DNA of 64,000 nucleotides from an uncultured Porphyromonadaceae bacterium (GTDB lineage: Bacteria; Bacteroidota; Bacteroidia; Bacteroidales; Muribaculaceae). Below the pieces are notes generated by a model, which did not search any database, was not told where the DNA came from, and saw only the letters and a program-made list of their open reading frames with translations. Every line of letters begins with the position of its first letter. The stretch's first letter is position 1. The translations under genes were made by a program, and so were the position numbers. The stretch covers positions 1 through 64,000 of the forward strand of contig CALEUL010000049.1 in assembly GCA_937921035.1 (NCBI GenBank). Reading direction: 5' to 3'. Shown here piece after piece: positions 9,801 through 16,413 of this stretch.

Positions 9801-9967
9801 TCGGTCTGCTGCCGCTGGTATTTGCCACGGGTCCCGGTTCTGCGAGCCGTCAGGGCATTGGTACGGGTGTGTTCTTCGGAATGCTTGTAGCCGTTGCGGT
9901 GGGAATAATATTTGTGCCATTCTTCTTTGTATGGGTATATCGAATTAAGGAAAGATTGAAAAAATGA
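6872..9967 (+). CDS. RND efflux transporter permease (AcrB/MexB-like)
   Basis: Proton-driven inner-membrane drug pump, 1031 residues, the usual size for the hydrophobe/amphiphile efflux family. The N-terminus FFLSHPVFSIVISIVIVIVG is the standard first helix. The TM4 proton-relay motif GIVVDDAIVVVENVDR and the TM10 Lys in GLVAKNAILIVEFAK are present. An upstream in-frame ATG at 6842 overlaps the adaptor gene by 26 bases. I chose 6872 because it starts at the family N-terminus and follows the adaptor stop by 4 bases. The substrate cannot be read from sequence. Confidence 0.96.
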   Translation: MKNNFFLSHPVFSIVISIVIVIVGTIGLVLLPVDQYPQIVPPVVRIAASYPGADAQTVSQAVATPIEQELNGTPGMIYMESSSSNSGGFSATVTFDISTDPDLAAVEIQNRLKKAESRLPAEVVQNGITVEKQAASRLMTITLFSSDSKFDEIYLSNYATLNVLDLLRRVPGVGSVSNVGSRYYAMRIWVQPDKLADLGLTVKDLQSVLRDQNRESAAGVLGEAPIDGVDITIPITAQGRLSSVDEFEQIVVRANPDGSIIRLKDVARISLEASSYSTESGIDGGNAAVLNINMLPGANAIEVADHVKETMKEIGRNFPEGITYAIPFDMTTYISASIHHVYRTLFEALLLVMLVVFLSLQSWRATIIPIVAVPISLIGTFGVMLAFGFSLNMLTLLGLILAIGIVVDDAIVVVENVDRIMNEEGLSPYEATKKAMSNLSGALIAMSLVLCAVFVPVSFLPGITGQLYRQFTITIAVSVIISTIVALTLSPVMCSMILRPDKGGPKNALFRAINRGLAAGNRFYCAQVDKTLHHSRFMFIAFVVILIGIWVMNMVVPQSFMPKEDQGYFTVELELPEGATIERTRKVTERAMAFLQSDPAVEHVLNVTGSSPRVGSNQARSQLTVILKPWGERTSDDISDVMERTRQELSRYPESKVYLSTPAVIPGLGNSGGVEMVLEARGDATYNDLRQAVDTLMYYASQQPELAGLSTAMQNAIPQLYYDVDRDKARLQGVPMSDIFSTMKAFTGSLYINDFNMFNRIYRVYIQAEAPYRAYRDNLRLFFVRGADGAMIPITALGSTRYITGAGTIKRFNMFNAAPVTGEAAPGYSSGQAMNALEQIAAEHLPDNIGLEWSGLSYQEKHESGNTAFVLMLALLFVFLFLAALYESWTVPIAVILSLPVAGLGAYLGIWICGLENNIYFQIGLVMLVGLVAKNAILIVEFAKEEVDKGRDAVSAAITAMKLRFRPIVMTSLSFILGLLPLVFATGPGSASRQGIGTGVFFGMLVAVAVGIIFVPFFFVWVYRIKERLKK

Positions 9968-11370
9968 AACATATCCGAACAATAATAATTGCCTTGGTCG
10001 TAGCTCCGTTGCTTGCGTCATGTTCTGCCACACGGCAATGCCGGCCACCGGAGCTTAACCTTCCGGAGACTATCGTACCCGGAGAAATGGATACTCTGAC
10101 TATTGCCGATATGGAATGGTGGCGTTTTTATGGAGACAGCGTTCTGTGCCGGCTGATTAACCGCACGCTCGAACATAACCGCAACATCCAGGCCGCAGTC
10201 TCGCATGTGGAACAACTGCGGGAACTGTACAGAATCAGCAAAGCCAATATGTTGCCGACGATAGACATCAGGGCGACGGCAGATAATGAAACCAACGATT
10301 ATGCCGGCGAATCTTCCAAGCGTGATCCGGAATTTGGTCTGAAGGCTAATCTGAATTGGGAAATCGACCTATGGGGCAATCTGCGGTGGGCTCGCCGTAA
10401 AGGCGAGGCCGAATGGCTGCTCTCGGTGGAAGACGAGCGGGCACTGCGCATGACTCTTATTGCCGAAGTTGCCACATCCTATTTCCAGCTTGTGGCTCTG
10501 GACAATGAGTTGGCCATTGTGCAGCGAACATTGGAAACCCGGCGCGAAGGCGTGGCCAAGGCCAAGCTGCGCTTCGAAGGCGGCCTCACTTCCGAACTGG
10601 TCTACCAGCAGGCACAGGTTGAATACGCGACCACGGCGGCGCTTATACCAGACTTGAGAAAGCGCATCAAAATTACAGAAAACGCCCTGTGTCTGTTAAT
10701 GGGAACTTATCCTGGCGAGGAAATTATTCGCGGCGGGACAGAGGTTACATCCTTGATTCCGGATTCCCTGCCGATAGGCCTGCCGTCGCAGCTGTTGCAG
10801 CGTCGCCCCGATATCCGCGCCGCCGAACAGCAGCTGATATCTGCGATGAGCGGGGTAGGAGTGGCATATACCGACCGTTTTCCACGCCTTACATTTAATT
10901 TACAGGGCGGATGGGAAAATGATGCCCTGAAGGGATTCTTCAGCTCGCCATTCTCGTATGTGGCAGGTCAGCTTATAGCACCCGTCTTTTCGTTCGGTCG
11001 TAAAAAAGCCAGATATAAGGCGGCCCTGGCGGCGTATGATGAAAGTAGGCTGAAGTATGAACAGGCAGTGCTGGAGGCGTTCAAGGAAACGGATGATGCT
11101 GTAACGACATACCGCAATGTGCGTGAAACGACCGCCCTGAAAATTAGTTCGCGCAATGCCGCACAGAAATATGTGGAACTCGCCGAGCTGCAGTATCGCA
11201 CCGGCAGCATAAATTATATCGAGGTGCTTGATGCCCAGCGCCGATATTTCGATGCCCAGATTGGTCTGAGCAACGCTGTTCGCGACGAAAATCTTGCTCT
11301 GGTGCAACTTTACAAGGCGTTGGGCGGCGGTTGGCAACACCGGTCGGCCGCGCAGTTGCAGGCACATTGA
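9964..11370 (+). CDS. Outer-membrane efflux protein, NodT/OprM family
   Basis: TolC-like channel completing the tripartite pump. It overlaps the permease gene by 4 bases (ATGA). The signal peptide ends in the lipobox LLASC (Cys20), so it is probably a lipoprotein. Two outer-membrane efflux repeats follow: the first around residues 55-240 with WEIDLWGNLRWARR, the second around 265-450 with LLQRRPDIRAAEQQL. Both short motifs are hallmarks of NodT-type channels. At 468 residues it is full length. An inverted repeat at 11473-11527 ends the operon. Confidence 0.95.
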   Translation: MKHIRTIIIALVVAPLLASCSATRQCRPPELNLPETIVPGEMDTLTIADMEWWRFYGDSVLCRLINRTLEHNRNIQAAVSHVEQLRELYRISKANMLPTIDIRATADNETNDYAGESSKRDPEFGLKANLNWEIDLWGNLRWARRKGEAEWLLSVEDERALRMTLIAEVATSYFQLVALDNELAIVQRTLETRREGVAKAKLRFEGGLTSELVYQQAQVEYATTAALIPDLRKRIKITENALCLLMGTYPGEEIIRGGTEVTSLIPDSLPIGLPSQLLQRRPDIRAAEQQLISAMSGVGVAYTDRFPRLTFNLQGGWENDALKGFFSSPFSYVAGQLIAPVFSFGRKKARYKAALAAYDESRLKYEQAVLEAFKETDDAVTTYRNVRETTALKISSRNAAQKYVELAELQYRTGSINYIEVLDAQRRYFDAQIGLSNAVRDENLALVQLYKALGGGWQHRSAAQLQAH

Positions 11371-11472
11371 TGCCAGTACCGTGGCTGTGTGTGGTTAAGC
11401 AGATACATGGCCTCCGTCCATTTCCGGGAGTCATATACGGGCCTGACCGCAAGGGTTAATCATAAGAACAGA

Positions 11473-11527
11473 AATAGGGAACCGGCACTCGTTATAAACT
11501 TAAAAATGAGTGTCGGTTCCTATTTTA
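11473..11527 (+). terminator. Terminator of the efflux operon
   Basis: An 18-base arm from 11473 and a 17-base arm ending at 11524 pair with one bulged G and one G-U, around a short AT-rich loop. A TTTT follows. It sits about 100 bases past the last efflux gene. Confidence 0.75.
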
Positions 11528-11595
11528 CCGGTATATACGATGTGGCGCTTTATTGTGCAGAGTGTGTTAAATAATGCAAATGGGCTGACAAAATT

Positions 11596-11627
11596 CTTGC
11601 AAATCACACGGGAATACAGTAATTTTG
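11596..11627 (+). promoter_or_regulatory. Promoter of the ECF sigma gene
   Basis: CTTG at 11596-11599, 20 bases, TAATTTTG at 11620-11627. This implies a leader of about 118 bases before the ATG at 11750. Confidence 0.65.
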
Positions 11628-11749
11628 TTTCTCGAAGCCCGGAATAACAGGGCAAAATAAATCAGAGCATATCGCTCTTCCAATTATTATTCACTTAAAA
11701 AAAGCCGCCTATCGCAAAACTCTACTCTAAATCAAAAACAGAATAGAAA

Positions 11750-12340
11750 ATGCAAAACATTAAAGAGCTCACCGACGAGCAGTTGGTAGTAGCTTACGCC
11801 TCCGGCAACAACGAAGCATTCGATACTTTGCTTCTGCGGCACAAGGGACGACTGTTCAACTACATATATCAGATGGTTCGGGACCGCGACATTGCAGACG
11901 ATATTTTTCAGGAAACGTTTGTAAAGGCAATCACCACCATCCGCCAGGGCCGGTACAATGATATGGGCAAATTTTCCGCATGGATCACCCGCATAGCCCG
12001 TAATCTGGTAATCGACTCCTTCCGTGCCGAGAAGAGCGAGGCCATTCTTAGTACCGACGATACCAACTTCGATATCCTCAATCGCCGCGAGCTTTCCGAG
12101 GAAACGATTGAAGACGCTATCATAGACCTGCAGATAGAAGACGACCTGCGCCGCCTTATCGACGAGCTGCCCGAAACGCAGCGCGAAGTGCTTAACATGC
12201 GCTTCTACAGCGATCTCTCCTTTAAGGAGATTGCCGAGCTTACCGGCGTGAGCATAAATACCGCCCTCGGGCGCATGCGCTATGCCATACTTAATCTGCG
12301 CCGTATGGCAAAGGAAAAGAATCTTATTCTCAGTCGCTGA
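11750..12340 (+). CDS. ECF-type RNA polymerase sigma factor
   Basis: Small sigma-70 family protein (196 residues) with region 2 at about 20-90 (ADDIFQETFVKAI, SAWITRIARNLVIDSFR) and region 4 at about 135-190 (LPETQREVLNMRFYSDLSFKEIAELTGVSI split across two helices). No anti-sigma gene follows. The next feature is tRNA-Ser. Bacteroidales genomes usually carry a close relative with no anti-sigma partner, so its control may lie in the long leader (inference). Regulon unknown. Confidence 0.92.
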   Translation: MQNIKELTDEQLVVAYASGNNEAFDTLLLRHKGRLFNYIYQMVRDRDIADDIFQETFVKAITTIRQGRYNDMGKFSAWITRIARNLVIDSFRAEKSEAILSTDDTNFDILNRRELSEETIEDAIIDLQIEDDLRRLIDELPETQREVLNMRFYSDLSFKEIAELTGVSINTALGRMRYAILNLRRMAKEKNLILSR

Positions 12341-12395
12341 TAATCAGGGAATTGCTGGCGCAGATAAAAATTTGGAATAAAAATAGCGCCAAAAA

Positions 12396-12427
12396 TTTGG
12401 ATAAAGCGCCAAAAGATTGTAACTTTG
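12396..12427 (+). promoter_or_regulatory. Promoter of tRNA-Ser
   Basis: TTTG at 12396-12399, 20 bases, TAACTTTG at 12420-12427, about 39 bases before the tRNA. Confidence 0.75.
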
Positions 12428-12465
12428 CAGAGCAAAACGGGCGAAAGCCCGCCCTGCACCACCAA

Positions 12466-12552
12466 GGAGAGGTGGGTGAGTGGCTGAAACCACCAGTTTG
12501 CTAAACTGACGTAGGAGTAATCCTACCACGAGTTCGAATCTCGTCCTCTCCG
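12466..12552 (+). tRNA. tRNA-Ser(GCU), integration target
   Basis: Acceptor arms GGAGAGG (12466) and CCTCTCC (ending 12551) pair fully. The anticodon loop is TTGCTAA with anticodon GCT. The long variable arm (TAGGA/TCCTA) is that of serine tRNAs. The T-loop reads GTTCGAATC. CCA is not encoded. The last 14 bases are the left attachment site of the element that follows. Confidence 0.95.
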
Positions 12553-12557
12553 CAAAA
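12539..12557 (+). repeat. attL, 19-bp direct repeat in tRNA-Ser
   Basis: TCTCGTCCTCTCCGCAAAA, identical to 20391-20409. Further upstream, AGTTC is also shared after a 3-base mismatch, so homology covers most of the T-arm and acceptor arm. Confidence 0.9.
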
Positions 12558-12567
12558 CCACCAAGCG

Positions 12568-12606
12568 AAATCGCTGTAAGTCAACAACTTGCAGCGATTT
12601 TGATTT
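12568..12606 (+). terminator. Element-borne terminator just inside attL
   Basis: AAATCGCTG (12568-12576) pairs with CAGCGATTT (12592-12600), extended by AAGT/ACTT with one mismatch, followed by a TTTTGATTTT-like run. It lies 11 bases inside the element and would end the tRNA-Ser transcript. Confidence 0.75.
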
Positions 12607-12612
12607 TATATA

Positions 12613-12643
12613 CATACAAAAATACATACAAAAATACATACAA
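12613..12643 (+). repeat. Three CATACAA repeats, 12-bp period, left end
   Basis: CATACAA starts at 12613, 12625 and 12637, one helical turn plus apart. The same word occurs three times with the same period at 20243-20273 next to the integrase. They are likely arm-type integrase binding sites (inference). Confidence 0.75.
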
Positions 12644-12919
12644 ATTGCCGGACAATCCAAGCCCTATACAAATGCGTCAGTATCATGGAAAATCAAAGGG
12701 AGGGAAGATAATATTGTGAGCTATCATAAAGAATAATAAAGTTTCCCAGTCAAAAGAGTTTCCAAAACGGTAACCACTTTTACATTGCCCCTTTACTTGA
12801 GATGGCAAGCGGGCAGCCTAAATGACATCAATCCGCATGTGTGAGTGCCGTTTTTAGGTGCCGATTGTCTGATTTTAACAATCTCTCTTAAAATATTGGG
12901 GTATAGAGAGTAAGTATTC
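12644..12919. other. Non-coding stretch inside the element
   Basis: No convincing gene was seen on either strand between the left-end repeats and the promoter at 12920. It is moderately AT-rich. It may hold recombination-factor sites, but no specific motif was recognised. Confidence 0.4.
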
Positions 12920-12949
12920 TTTGAATGAGGAAGTTGCGCGCTACTTTTG
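12920..12949 (+). promoter_or_regulatory. Promoter of the DUF3853-type gene
   Basis: TTTG at 12920-12923, 18 bases, TACTTTTG at 12942-12949. It lies inside an upstream in-frame extension of the gene and so argues for the downstream ATG at 13011. Confidence 0.6.
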
Positions 12950-13010
12950 CGGCGTCGACAAAATTATCACCCGGCTTCAGGTACCGGAAGCCACAACAAT
13001 TCTCATCTCA

Positions 13011-13334
13011 ATGAATATTTCAGACCTTTTACAGAAACCCTTGTGGCAAATGACCGGCGAGGAATTCATGTTCCTCTCCAAAACAGCCTCTCAGAATGAT
13101 GAGGCGAAGATTCAGAACACACCCTCTCAGTCAACAGCTGAGAAGAAATATGTCTATGGCATTGACGGCATCGCTGAGATTTTCGGATGCAGCCGCCCTA
13201 CAGCCTCGCGCATCAAGAAGAGCGGCAGGATTAATGCCGCAATCCGTCAGATCGGGCGCAAGATAGTGGTGGATGTCGAACTCGCCCTTTCTCTCGTCGG
13301 GCAGAAGAAGGAGGCTCGCAGATGGACACAATGA
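13011..13334 (+). CDS. DUF3853-family helix-turn-helix protein
   Basis: A 107-residue protein beginning MNISDLLQKPLWQMTGEEF. The C-terminal half (about 48-95) is a helix-turn-helix: KYVYGIDGIAEIFGCSRPTA then IKKSGRI and IGRKIVVDVELAL. This pattern matches the DUF3853 family, which I recall beside mobilization genes of Bacteroidales elements. An in-frame ATG exists at 12921, but the promoter at 12920-12949 overlaps that extension, so 13011 is preferred. It probably regulates or helps excision or mobilization (inference from position). Confidence 0.85.
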   Translation: MNISDLLQKPLWQMTGEEFMFLSKTASQNDEAKIQNTPSQSTAEKKYVYGIDGIAEIFGCSRPTASRIKKSGRINAAIRQIGRKIVVDVELALSLVGQKKEARRWTQ

Positions 13335-13443
13335 AAAGCTATCCGTACCGCTACCTTCAGGACTTTTACTATTGAAAAAGTTAGTTGGATGAAGCGAGCC
13401 TATATATACACGACACCTCACCCAACCAAAATTCGATACGACA

Positions 13444-13587
13444 ATGTCTAAACGTTGAGCCTCCAAACTTGACATCGCAGACTTCCTCTTGGATGCGGCA
13501 AGCCGGAATAACCCCGTTGTAAGAGCTGCCGAAAGAGTCGGTCAGCTTGCTGAATGTAGGGAGGATTTTAGTAATAAAATTCCGTAG
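13444..13587 (+). pseudogene. Possible degraded accessory mobilization ORF
   Basis: An ATG at 13444 opens MSKR, then an in-frame TGA at 13456-13458. The same frame then continues to a TAG at 13585 with a protein-like sequence (KLDIADFLLDAASRNNPVV, then RAAERVGQLAE). A second open stretch starting MAFSADVSDLFRK follows in another frame from 13596. This could be the wreck of a small accessory gene that normally sits before the relaxase, or chance. The family was not recognised. Confidence 0.3.
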
Positions 13588-13690
13588 CTTATTATGGCAT
13601 TTTCAGCCGATGTCTCCGACCTCTTCCGAAAAAGCCACCAGACATCGAGCCTCCTCCCGGCTCTCCTTTGCGATTGATACGGAATTTTAT
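13574..13690. repeat. Nested inverted repeats before the relaxase; candidate oriT
   Basis: A perfect 13-bp inverted repeat: ATAAAATTCCGTA at 13574-13586 and TACGGAATTTTAT at 13678-13690. Inside it is a second perfect 8-bp pair, CGATGTCT at 13608-13615 and AGACATCG at 13640-13647. It ends 25 bases before the relaxase ATG, where MobV-type origins of transfer commonly lie. It could also be an operator for the relaxase gene. Confidence 0.5.
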
Positions 13691-13715
13691 CATAACCAAT
13701 TTAATTCAAGACTAT

Positions 13716-15113
13716 ATGACTACACAATATGCAGTGTGCCACCTGGAGCGTGGCGCAGGCAACGATTCGGGAATGTCCTGCCACATCGAGCGCAAGACCG
13801 CCGAGGGCAAACCGCACATTCCCGATAATGCCGACGAGAGCAGAACACACCTCAACCGTGAGCTTATCACCTTCCCTGAAGGCGTTCACAACCGCACTCA
13901 GGCGATTCAACACTGTATTGAAACAGCCGGACTTCAAAGAAAAGTCGGCAAGAACCAGACCCGTGCCATCCGAGTGCTTCTAACTGGCACGCATGAGCGG
14001 ATGATGGCTCTTGTAAACTCCGGTCGCCTTGATGACTGGTGCCGATCCAATATCAAATGGCTGCACGACACCTTCGGCAAGGATAATCTTGTGTCATGCG
14101 TGCTCCACATGGATGAGAAGACACCCCACCTTCATGCAACGGTTGTCCCCATTGTAACGGCACCACGCACACGCCGTAAGCGCGAGGGTGAGCAGAAGTA
14201 CAAGGATAAGACTCCGGCACCGAGGCTGTGCGCCAATGAGCTGATGACACGTGGCAAGCTCCGGCAATATCAGGATACTTACGCACAGGCAATGGCCGGA
14301 TTCGGATTGAAGCGCGGTGTCGTGGCGAGTGGCGCGAAACATCAGACACAGCAGCAATATAACCGTCAGCAAGCACTCGAACTTCAGTCAGACATCGAAA
14401 GATTGACAGCCGAAATTGAAAAACTCTCAGCCGAAAAGAAGGCAGTCGAGAAGGGAGCGAAGGACGGCAAGAATCGCATCCTATCGTGGCTCGGAACTGG
14501 GGAACTGCCGAAGTTGGAAAAGGAAGTAGCTGATAAGGAAAGACAAATTGCCGCATTACAAAAGCAGCTCTCCGAGATGCAGAAACGGTATGATGCCCTG
14601 AAAGCCAACTCGCTCCGAGAGCACAACTCTTACCAAAAGGAAATCGACGCGGCAACCAAACGTGTTGCCGAATGGGAGACCCGTTATAATGCCGAACACA
14701 ACCGGGCGAAGGAACTTCACCGCAAGGCATACCCGGAGCGATATCGACTGTCCTCCGGGGCGGAGCTTGTAAGCGGCTGGATTCCAAACCGCATGTATCC
14801 CAGTCTGTCAATCATGACGCTCTTTCATGGCAACGAGTTCAAGAACACCTCTTATAATCTGCCCCAGAATCTTCTCGACAAGTACGACAGCGGTGCTATA
14901 ACCCTTCATGAATTGGTCAACGAACTGTTTGAGCCGTGGGAGCAGGTCGATGAATCGCAGCACAGCCTTCTCGCTATCGCCCTTCAGACCGCAGCCGGAG
15001 GCATACCCACTCAAAACATAGGCACCGGAGCCGGTTGCTCATCTTCAGAACTGCCCTGGAATGATCACGACAAGGGAAAATACCAAAGACCTAAATCCAG
15101 AGGACGAAGCTAA
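13716..15113 (+). CDS. MobV-family relaxase (Mob/Pre)
   Basis: DNA-nicking mobilization protein acting at oriT, 465 residues. The N-terminal ~200 residues are the Mob/Pre domain, with the metal-binding signature HMDEKTPHLHATVVP (H131, H138, H140 with the start chosen here). Residues ~225-330 form a coiled coil (QSDIERLTAEIEKLSAEKK). The C-terminal ~100 residues contain GWIPNRMYPSLSIM and are of unknown role. An in-frame ATG at 13668 would add 16 residues that run through the inverted repeat. The start at 13716 (MTTQYAVCHLERG) matches the family N-terminus. Transfer would need the conjugation machinery of another element. Confidence 0.93.
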   Translation: MTTQYAVCHLERGAGNDSGMSCHIERKTAEGKPHIPDNADESRTHLNRELITFPEGVHNRTQAIQHCIETAGLQRKVGKNQTRAIRVLLTGTHERMMALVNSGRLDDWCRSNIKWLHDTFGKDNLVSCVLHMDEKTPHLHATVVPIVTAPRTRRKREGEQKYKDKTPAPRLCANELMTRGKLRQYQDTYAQAMAGFGLKRGVVASGAKHQTQQQYNRQQALELQSDIERLTAEIEKLSAEKKAVEKGAKDGKNRILSWLGTGELPKLEKEVADKERQIAALQKQLSEMQKRYDALKANSLREHNSYQKEIDAATKRVAEWETRYNAEHNRAKELHRKAYPERYRLSSGAELVSGWIPNRMYPSLSIMTLFHGNEFKNTSYNLPQNLLDKYDSGAITLHELVNELFEPWEQVDESQHSLLAIALQTAAGGIPTQNIGTGAGCSSSELPWNDHDKGKYQRPKSRGRS

Positions 15114-15245
15114 TATTTACGCTATGACAAATGTAAGCATATTATAAAATATTCACCGCTGAAGAGTACCGCAAGATACACCTGCACACAGGTTAGGTCT
15201 ACATATTTAAAAATCCACTGAGGAGATTCAGTTATTGAAGCATTA

Positions 15246-16304
15246 TCATTGTTTTTTCTTGTGCGGATATCTTAACCAACAATCAAGTGATATTCTAAAT
15301 AATTGCAAAGTTTTTAGACGCATTAGCCAATCATTATAAACTTTATCTTTACAAGTCTCACTTAAAGTTAGTTCATAATCACTCGAAAAAAGTTTCCCCA
15401 TATGGGTCATTTTACTTCTAAGATTATATATATCCTTGTAAACCTTTTTTGATTTTTCACTGCCAGCAACAAATTTAGAAAGAAAGTTAACAAATTTTTG
15501 CTTAATGCCCCATATTGGTCTTCCACATTTTGGACATGTATACGGAGAATGCTTTATAGCCTTACAACTAGGGCATTCAAATATAATTTCATTATCAGTC
15601 TCTTCTAAACTGACTAATCCTTCAATTGCTGACACATACGAGAGGAAGGACAAACTTCGTTTGTTGTCGGATATGTCTATGCCATCGCATACTAAGTATG
15701 TGCAAGAAATTACCTTTTCTCTTGTTTTCGATGATAGCTTGAAATAAACGTGGAGAGCTGAGTTAATTGTATTTGGGAAACAAATATCATGATTGTAATC
15801 ATCGATGGGATCGTTCATATAATATTCATGCATTTGGGCCTCTTTATACTCAATTTCTTCGCCAATATCAGAGAAGTGCTCAATATACATGTCGTCTTTT
15901 AATCCTCTATATAAATAACCACCTATAAAGTAGTGGCTTTCCAGATTATTCATGTCTTCCGTTTCTTCCGGAGTCATAGAGACTAAGCTTTTCTCTGGAA
16001 GTATGATACCCCATCCCATCTTAGAGGAATCATAATTAAAAAATCTATGATTAGTTAGACAGGAAAGTAGATTTAATAATTCTTTTTCTTTGTTTATACG
16101 TATTGCTCCCAGTTCAAAAGGATCCTCAGGTTCATGATTTGGGTATTCTATCGTATATTCAAGGAAAAGTGGGAAATGTCGTGCATATGGACTTTGTGGT
16201 TTTCCATCCATGCTGAAAGGTAAAATTTGAAACTTATCCTCAAATCTGAAACCACCGTTCAATTTTGAGTTTGAAAAAACTATCTTGCGGTAATATTTTC
16301 TCAT
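15246..16304 (-). CDS. HEPN/zinc-ribbon protein (ApeA-like HEPN), candidate defence effector
   Basis: A 352-residue cytoplasmic protein from an AT-rich stretch. The N-terminal ~200 residues match no family I recognise. Residues 244-260 form a CxxC...CxxC zinc ribbon (CPSCKAIKHSPYTCPKCG). The helical C-terminus contains LRSKMTH, i.e. R296-x4-H301, the catalytic-type R-x4-6-H motif of HEPN ribonucleases, flanked by helices (YVSAIEGLVSLEE before, LQLFRISLDCWLRY after). A zinc ribbon between the two HEPN helical segments and a large N-terminal domain recalls the ApeA-type abortive-infection proteins. RNase activity is inferred. It lies downstream of the WG-repeat gene by 109 bases, same strand. 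Confidence 0.65.
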   Translation of the reverse strand: MRKYYRKIVFSNSKLNGGFRFEDKFQILPFSMDGKPQSPYARHFPLFLEYTIEYPNHEPEDPFELGAIRINKEKELLNLLSCLTNHRFFNYDSSKMGWGIILPEKSLVSMTPEETEDMNNLESHYFIGGYLYRGLKDDMYIEHFSDIGEEIEYKEAQMHEYYMNDPIDDYNHDICFPNTINSALHVYFKLSSKTREKVISCTYLVCDGIDISDNKRSLSFLSYVSAIEGLVSLEETDNEIIFECPSCKAIKHSPYTCPKCGRPIWGIKQKFVNFLSKFVAGSEKSKKVYKDIYNLRSKMTHMGKLFSSDYELTLSETCKDKVYNDWLMRLKTLQLFRISLDCWLRYPHKKKQ

Positions 16305-16413
16305 TCCTATTTAGTGAAAAGTCGGGATGAAATTATGCTAAATCCTTTAAATAAAATAAACATACAAAATCCGGATATATCGTTTATATTGAACGATGTA
16401 TATTATTTATGGA

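Noticed and set aside
12609..12645. CRISPR-like short repeats at the element end
   Set aside because: Three 12-bp units with no spacers and no cas genes; better explained as integrase sites.
12921..13010. Longer start for the DUF3853-type protein
   Set aside because: The extension overlaps a good promoter and does not resemble the family N-terminus.
13456..13458. Selenocysteine or recoded TGA in the small ORF
   Set aside because: No Cys-type context or SECIS-like structure was seen, and a second stop follows soon after.
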